Of a DNA stretch of 10,341 nucleotides, positions 7,445 through 10,341 are shown in pieces. Position 1 is the stretch's first letter; the number at the start of each line of letters is the position of its first letter. The DNA comes from UBA2330 sp035443185 (GTDB taxonomy: Bacteria > Bacteroidota > Ignavibacteria > Tepidaquicellales > Tepidaquicellaceae), in the NCBI GenBank assembly GCA_035443185.1, contig DAORRV010000101.1:1-10341 (forward strand), given 5' to 3'. Both the position numbers and the translations under genes were made by a program. Under the pieces are notes generated by a model, which saw only the letters and a list, made by a program, of their open reading frames with translations, did not search any database and had not been told where the DNA came from.

Positions 7445-8106
7445 GAGTCCTTTTTTGCGGAGGCAGAGGGACACGTCTTGGAGAGATCACAAAATACATT
7501 TCGAAATCTTTTGTACCGGTTTACGACAGACCCGTTTTCAAATTCGGTCTTGAATTACTTACAAACTCTTCTAATATCAGCGATATAATAATTCTAACAA
7601 ACGAAATGAATCATGACGCTCTCAGCCGTGAAGGCTACAAAACTTTACTTCAGGATGACAGCAAGGTTAATGACATGTTCACAGGCTGGGAATTTATCAA
7701 GGAAAAAACCGGCACAAAAGCAAACGGTGTGCTTGTACCGAGTGATAATATTATTAATGCTGATATAGATTTTATGATAAAAACTTTTGAAGAAAAAAAA
7801 TGTGATCTTTTATTTTCACTGCTTAAGATCAATAACAAACAAAAGCTTTCTGAGATGGGAAGTTTTAATTTTAATGACAGAAAATTCCAATACAAAAATC
7901 CTAGCCCAGAACCTAATAGGGACTTCGGGGTATTAGCTCCCTATATAATCCGAAATAATTTTCAATTTAATTCCGATAACATTATTTTTGAAACTGATAA
8001 TTCAGAAATACTTTTTTATGATGGATACTGGACAGATATAGGTGATGTGCAATCACTTGCTGAAGCTAATGCACATTTTCAAAAAGTCCGTAAGAAAAAT
8101 AAATAA
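7429..8106 (+). CDS. Sugar-1-phosphate nucleotidyltransferase, divergent RmlA-like
   Basis: Expected to join a sugar-1-phosphate to an NTP, releasing pyrophosphate and giving an NDP-sugar; its partner is the kinase it overlaps. At 225 residues it is short next to RmlA (about 290). Visible: LFCGGRGTRL (8-17), the sugar-phosphate segment SKSFVPVYDRP (25-35) with Lys26, PSDNIIN (104-110) with metal-binding Asp106, and a C-terminal WTDIGDVQSL (201-210) typical of the family. The usual GLAxA base-recognition segment and the EKP motif are degraded: KVNDM stands near residue 79 and YKNPSPEP near 155. Nucleotide choice (GTP, UTP, dTTP or CTP) cannot be read. It looks more like RmlA than the heptose guanylyltransferase HddC, although the HddA-like neighbour would predict the latter. 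An A8 run lies at 7793-7800 but the frame is intact. Confidence 0.8.
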   Translation: MEEFLGVLFCGGRGTRLGEITKYISKSFVPVYDRPVFKFGLELLTNSSNISDIIILTNEMNHDALSREGYKTLLQDDSKVNDMFTGWEFIKEKTGTKANGVLVPSDNIINADIDFMIKTFEEKKCDLLFSLLKINNKQKLSEMGSFNFNDRKFQYKNPSPEPNRDFGVLAPYIIRNNFQFNSDNIIFETDNSEILFYDGYWTDIGDVQSLAEANAHFQKVRKKNK

Positions 8107-8112
8107 CAGTTT

Positions 8113-9390
8113 TTGAAGATACTTATAAATTTCGCTTCCAAGCTGGGAGTCGATACTGTTTCAAGACTTATCGGATTTCTGACACTGCCGCTGATCACGA
8201 GAGCTCTCGGTCCTGATGGCTATGGACAGTTCACATATCTTTTTATCATTCTTTCTTATTTTGGTTTTTTTATTGACTTCGGATATCTTAACTACGGAAC
8301 TAATAAACTCTGTGAAAAAGACGGCAACGAAAATGTCATCAGTAAAATAATTTCCTTACAGATAATCACTGCATTTTTCTCTTATATAATTCTAGTTGTA
8401 GTAGCTTATTTTTTTCTCGATACAGAAAAGTATATTTTGCTTCTGATTTTTTCCCTGACATTTATAACCCAGATCTTTTCTATCAAATATTATTATCTCG
8501 CAAAAAATAAATTATACTACAATTCTATCTCTGAATTCGCCGGTCAGGCTGTCTATGCTGCGTTGGTATTTACAGTTTTTGTTGCAAAGCCTGAAGTAAT
8601 TACTCTTATCATTCTGACTATTTTTCAGACAGGCGTGACAGCATTATTTTTAATAATTCCTTTTATTAAAAAGCAAAAACTGAAACTTGATTTTAGTTTA
8701 AAGAATAATTTAAAGACGTTGAAAGAAGCATATAAACTGGGACTTGCTTCAAAAGCCGAAGCAGTGACCGCTACTTTTATCATTTTATGTCTGGGATTTT
8801 TTCTTAATGAAGAATCAGTAGGTATCTATAATGCTTCTTATAAAATTTATCTTATAATGCTGACAGTCGTGCAGGGAATGAGCTTTGCTCTTATGCCGAA
8901 ACTCTTAAGAAATGTAAAGGATAAGAATAAAAATAATGTAAGTAAAATAAGTTTCATATTTTATGTTTTTTTGTCTTTAGGGATTGTACTTTCATTGTCA
9001 ATGTTTTTATTTGCTGATACAATTATAATGCTGATGTTTGGTTCAAAATTTTTCGAATCTGTTTTAATTTTGAAATGCTTTTCTATTACAATATTTCTAA
9101 TGCCGTTATGGATGTTCTTTGGCTTAGTGATTTTAGCATACAACAGATATAATTATCTTTTAGTAGTATCAGTATCGTCAACCATATTTTCGATTTTACT
9201 TTCTGTGACACTAATAAATATCTATGGAGTAATGGGTTCAGGATTTGTACTTCCTCTTGTTGCTTTTCTTACAATCTTTGTATGCTTATATTTTATTATA
9301 AAAATTTCTAAGAATGAAAATTTTTTGCTGCGCCAGATCTTTTCTTTTAACAGCGCTTTTAACGAAATGAAAAATTTATTTAAAAAATAA
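8113..9390 (+). CDS. wzx: Polysaccharide repeat-unit flippase (Wzx, PST/MOP family)
   Basis: Integral inner-membrane protein expected to move undecaprenyl-diphosphate-linked oligosaccharide from the cytoplasmic to the periplasmic face in Wzx/Wzy-dependent O-antigen or capsule assembly. The 425 residues and about 12 hydrophobic segments (roughly 12-30, 40-57, 78-101, 107-125, 145-160, 162-184, 215-232, 243-265, 279-308, 318-342, 347-370, 374-397) fit the family, as does the N-terminal signature SRLIGFLTLPLITRALGPDGYG. The start is TTG at 8113: the upstream gene's TAA (8104-8106) is in the same frame only two codons before, and no ATG occurs until far into the protein. I see no Shine-Dalgarno. 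The coding sequence is clearly more AT-rich than the sugar-enzyme genes, as is common for wzx. Confidence 0.85.
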   Translation: MKILINFASKLGVDTVSRLIGFLTLPLITRALGPDGYGQFTYLFIILSYFGFFIDFGYLNYGTNKLCEKDGNENVISKIISLQIITAFFSYIILVVVAYFFLDTEKYILLLIFSLTFITQIFSIKYYYLAKNKLYYNSISEFAGQAVYAALVFTVFVAKPEVITLIILTIFQTGVTALFLIIPFIKKQKLKLDFSLKNNLKTLKEAYKLGLASKAEAVTATFIILCLGFFLNEESVGIYNASYKIYLIMLTVVQGMSFALMPKLLRNVKDKNKNNVSKISFIFYVFLSLGIVLSLSMFLFADTIIMLMFGSKFFESVLILKCFSITIFLMPLWMFFGLVILAYNRYNYLLVVSVSSTIFSILLSVTLINIYGVMGSGFVLPLVAFLTIFVCLYFIIKISKNENFLLRQIFSFNSAFNEMKNLFKK

Positions 9391-9462
9391 GAGTTTATTT
9401 TTAAAATAATATTAATGGTTTTAGACACCCGGATCTAACTTAAAAATTCAAACAAGTATAAT
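9391..9462 (+). other. Longest intergenic gap (72 bases)
   Basis: Gap between flippase and methyltransferase. It contains an AT-rich first half and a GC-richer spot, CACCCGG, flanked by TTAGA (9421-9425) and TCTAA (9434-9438), which could form a 5-bp stem with an 8-base loop. No T-run follows, so it is a poor terminator. I see no clear promoter or Shine-Dalgarno. An independent transcription start for the methyltransferase cannot be excluded. Confidence 0.35.
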
Positions 9463-10224
9463 TTGATCAGCGATTTAAATAAAGAACAGGAAAGCATCTC
9501 AAACTCCAATGTTGACTGGGGAAAACATTACGATCACTTTGAAATTGAAATGAGAGAAATGTATAAAACTATATCCGAACCGCAAAACAAAAGTCATTTT
9601 GAGATGCTGAAACAAAATGCAAAGCAATATCTTAAAGCGGATAAAGTTTTTTGTGAAATTGGATTTGGAGCAGGACTGACTTTGCGTTATGCTTCTAAAT
9701 ATTTTAAAAAAGTATATGGTCTGGATATTTCAAAAAGGAATGTGGAATATTCCAGAGAAGAATTTACAAAAGAAAACATTGATAATATTGAACTGTACTT
9801 TTCGGATCTGATGAAATTTGACAAAGATTTTGAAAGCAAATTTGATGTTATCTCTTTTATCCACGGACTTGAACATTTTTCAAAAGATGATTACAAAATC
9901 ATTTTACAAAATTTAAAAAAATACATTAAACCCGGTGGTATATTTACAGGAGCATTGCCATTTAAAAATGATTATAACTTCAGAATGTGTCCGCACTGCG
10001 ATAAAATTTTTGAAATTGACGGTCATGTATCAAGTCATGATATATTCTCATTGAGAAAATTATTTGAAGAAAATGGATTTGAAGTGATCTACATAAATGA
10101 TTTTAATATACATTACGCAATGACAGAAGGTACATTACTCCAAAAAATTCACAGGGTTCTGCTTTATAAATTATTTAAGAGAAAATTTTTTACTCAGCTT
10201 GAATATATTGCGAAGCCAATATGA
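9463..10224 (+). CDS. Class I SAM-dependent methyltransferase
   Basis: Rossmann-fold methyltransferase, 253 residues, probably cytosolic. Visible: motif I CEIGFGAGL (64-72), the acidic ribose-binding Asp88 in GLDIS, motif II DLMKFD (115-120), FDVISFIHGLEHF (127-139) and KPGG (156-159), all in the order of Methyltransf_11/23-type enzymes. A CPHC pair (176-179) followed by GHVSSHD (187-193) sits after the core sheet and may be a metal-binding or structural element. In this setting O- or N-methylation of a sugar in the repeat unit is the likely role, but small-molecule or lipid substrates are possible. The start is TTG at 9463; an in-frame TAA at 9436-9438 and the lack of any ATG or GTG between leave no better choice. 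There is no Shine-Dalgarno. Base composition is strongly AT-rich, like the flippase. Confidence 0.78.
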   Translation: MISDLNKEQESISNSNVDWGKHYDHFEIEMREMYKTISEPQNKSHFEMLKQNAKQYLKADKVFCEIGFGAGLTLRYASKYFKKVYGLDISKRNVEYSREEFTKENIDNIELYFSDLMKFDKDFESKFDVISFIHGLEHFSKDDYKIILQNLKKYIKPGGIFTGALPFKNDYNFRMCPHCDKIFEIDGHVSSHDIFSLRKLFEENGFEVIYINDFNIHYAMTEGTLLQKIHRVLLYKLFKRKFFTQLEYIAKPI

Positions 10225-10341
10225 CCCTTTAGAAATTATTATTGTATTATTCTAATCTTAAAATAGTTTTTAATTTACCCATCCTACTCTGTACACGACA
10301 AAACTTTTGAATAAAAAATAAAAATCTGATCCAAAATTGTT
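10225..10341. other. Non-coding right edge
   Basis: 117 bases after the methyltransferase without a supported gene. TTAGAA (10229-10234) and TTCTAA (10250-10255) could form a weak AT stem around a 15-base loop; no strong terminator is seen. On the - strand, a GGATG start gives only an 11-codon frame ending in TAA, which I do not regard as a gene. The next gene, if any, begins beyond the window. Confidence 0.5.

Noticed and set aside
2349..7800. Eight-base homopolymer runs inside genes (A8 at 2349-2356, 4333-4340 and 7793-7800; T8 at 3964-3971) as phase-variation switches
   Set aside because: All genes are in frame, the runs encode ordinary Lys-Lys or Phe codons, and such lengths are expected in AT-rich DNA.
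9421..9438. Hairpin or operator in the gap before the methyltransferase
   Set aside because: Five-bp stem only, no T-run and no second copy elsewhere.
10229..10255. Terminator hairpin after the methyltransferase
   Set aside because: Only a 6-bp AT stem with a 15-base loop and no direct T-run; too weak to call.
10225..10341. Small - strand gene in the right-hand non-coding stretch
   Set aside because: Only 11 codons, with nothing recognisable.

Overview
This window is a stretch of a surface-polysaccharide gene cluster (O-antigen or capsule type) from an AT-rich bacterium. All ten recognisable genes lie on the + strand, packed head to tail, and together cover about 95% of the window. There is no RNA gene, mobile element, CRISPR array or phage gene. 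The organism is probably Gram-negative. Low GC, short AT-rich leaders that mostly lack a Shine-Dalgarno sequence, and several TTG starts would fit the Bacteroidota/Chlorobiota/Ignavibacteriota group. That placement is a weak inference, because no taxonomic marker gene is present.

Layout: (1) ugd, UDP-glucose 6-dehydrogenase, 86-1405; (2) a PLP sugar aminotransferase of WbpE/WlbC type, 1473-2639; (3) gmd, GDP-mannose 4,6-dehydratase, 2682-3725; (4) an RmlC-type cupin epimerase, 3729-4247; (5) a second PLP aminotransferase, ArnB-like, 4278-5465; (6) an extended-SDR nucleotide-sugar epimerase/dehydratase, 5487-6434; (7) a GHMP sugar 1-kinase resembling HddA, 6434-7444; (8) a short, divergent RmlA-like nucleotidyltransferase, 7429-8106; (9) a Wzx-type flippase, 8113-9390; (10) a SAM-dependent methyltransferase, 9463-10224. 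Non-coding stretches are short: 85 bases at the left edge, gaps of at most 72 bases between genes, and 117 bases at the right edge.

How the genes may work together: genes 1 to 8 are all nucleotide-sugar makers or modifiers. Gmd makes a GDP-4-keto-6-deoxy-hexose. The cupin epimerase starts three bases after gmd and could invert C3 and/or C5. The ArnB-like enzyme that follows could aminate C4, giving a GDP-4-amino-4,6-dideoxy sugar. The kinase and nucleotidyltransferase, translationally coupled to the SDR gene, look like a second activation branch (free or 7-phosphorylated sugar to sugar-1-phosphate to NDP-sugar). Ugd supplies UDP-glucuronate. The first aminotransferase suggests a 3-amino sugar, but its usual partner genes are not in view. 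The flippase would export the lipid-linked repeat unit and the methyltransferase may decorate a sugar. No glycosyltransferase or polymerase is present, so the cluster must continue outside the window or use genes elsewhere.

The most interesting points are the gmd-cupin-aminotransferase trio as a possible non-standard GDP-amino-sugar route, the His-to-Asn change in the cupin epimerase, the unusual nucleotidyltransferase, three TTG starts sitting directly behind in-frame stops, and a strong excess of GATC in the first three quarters of the window.
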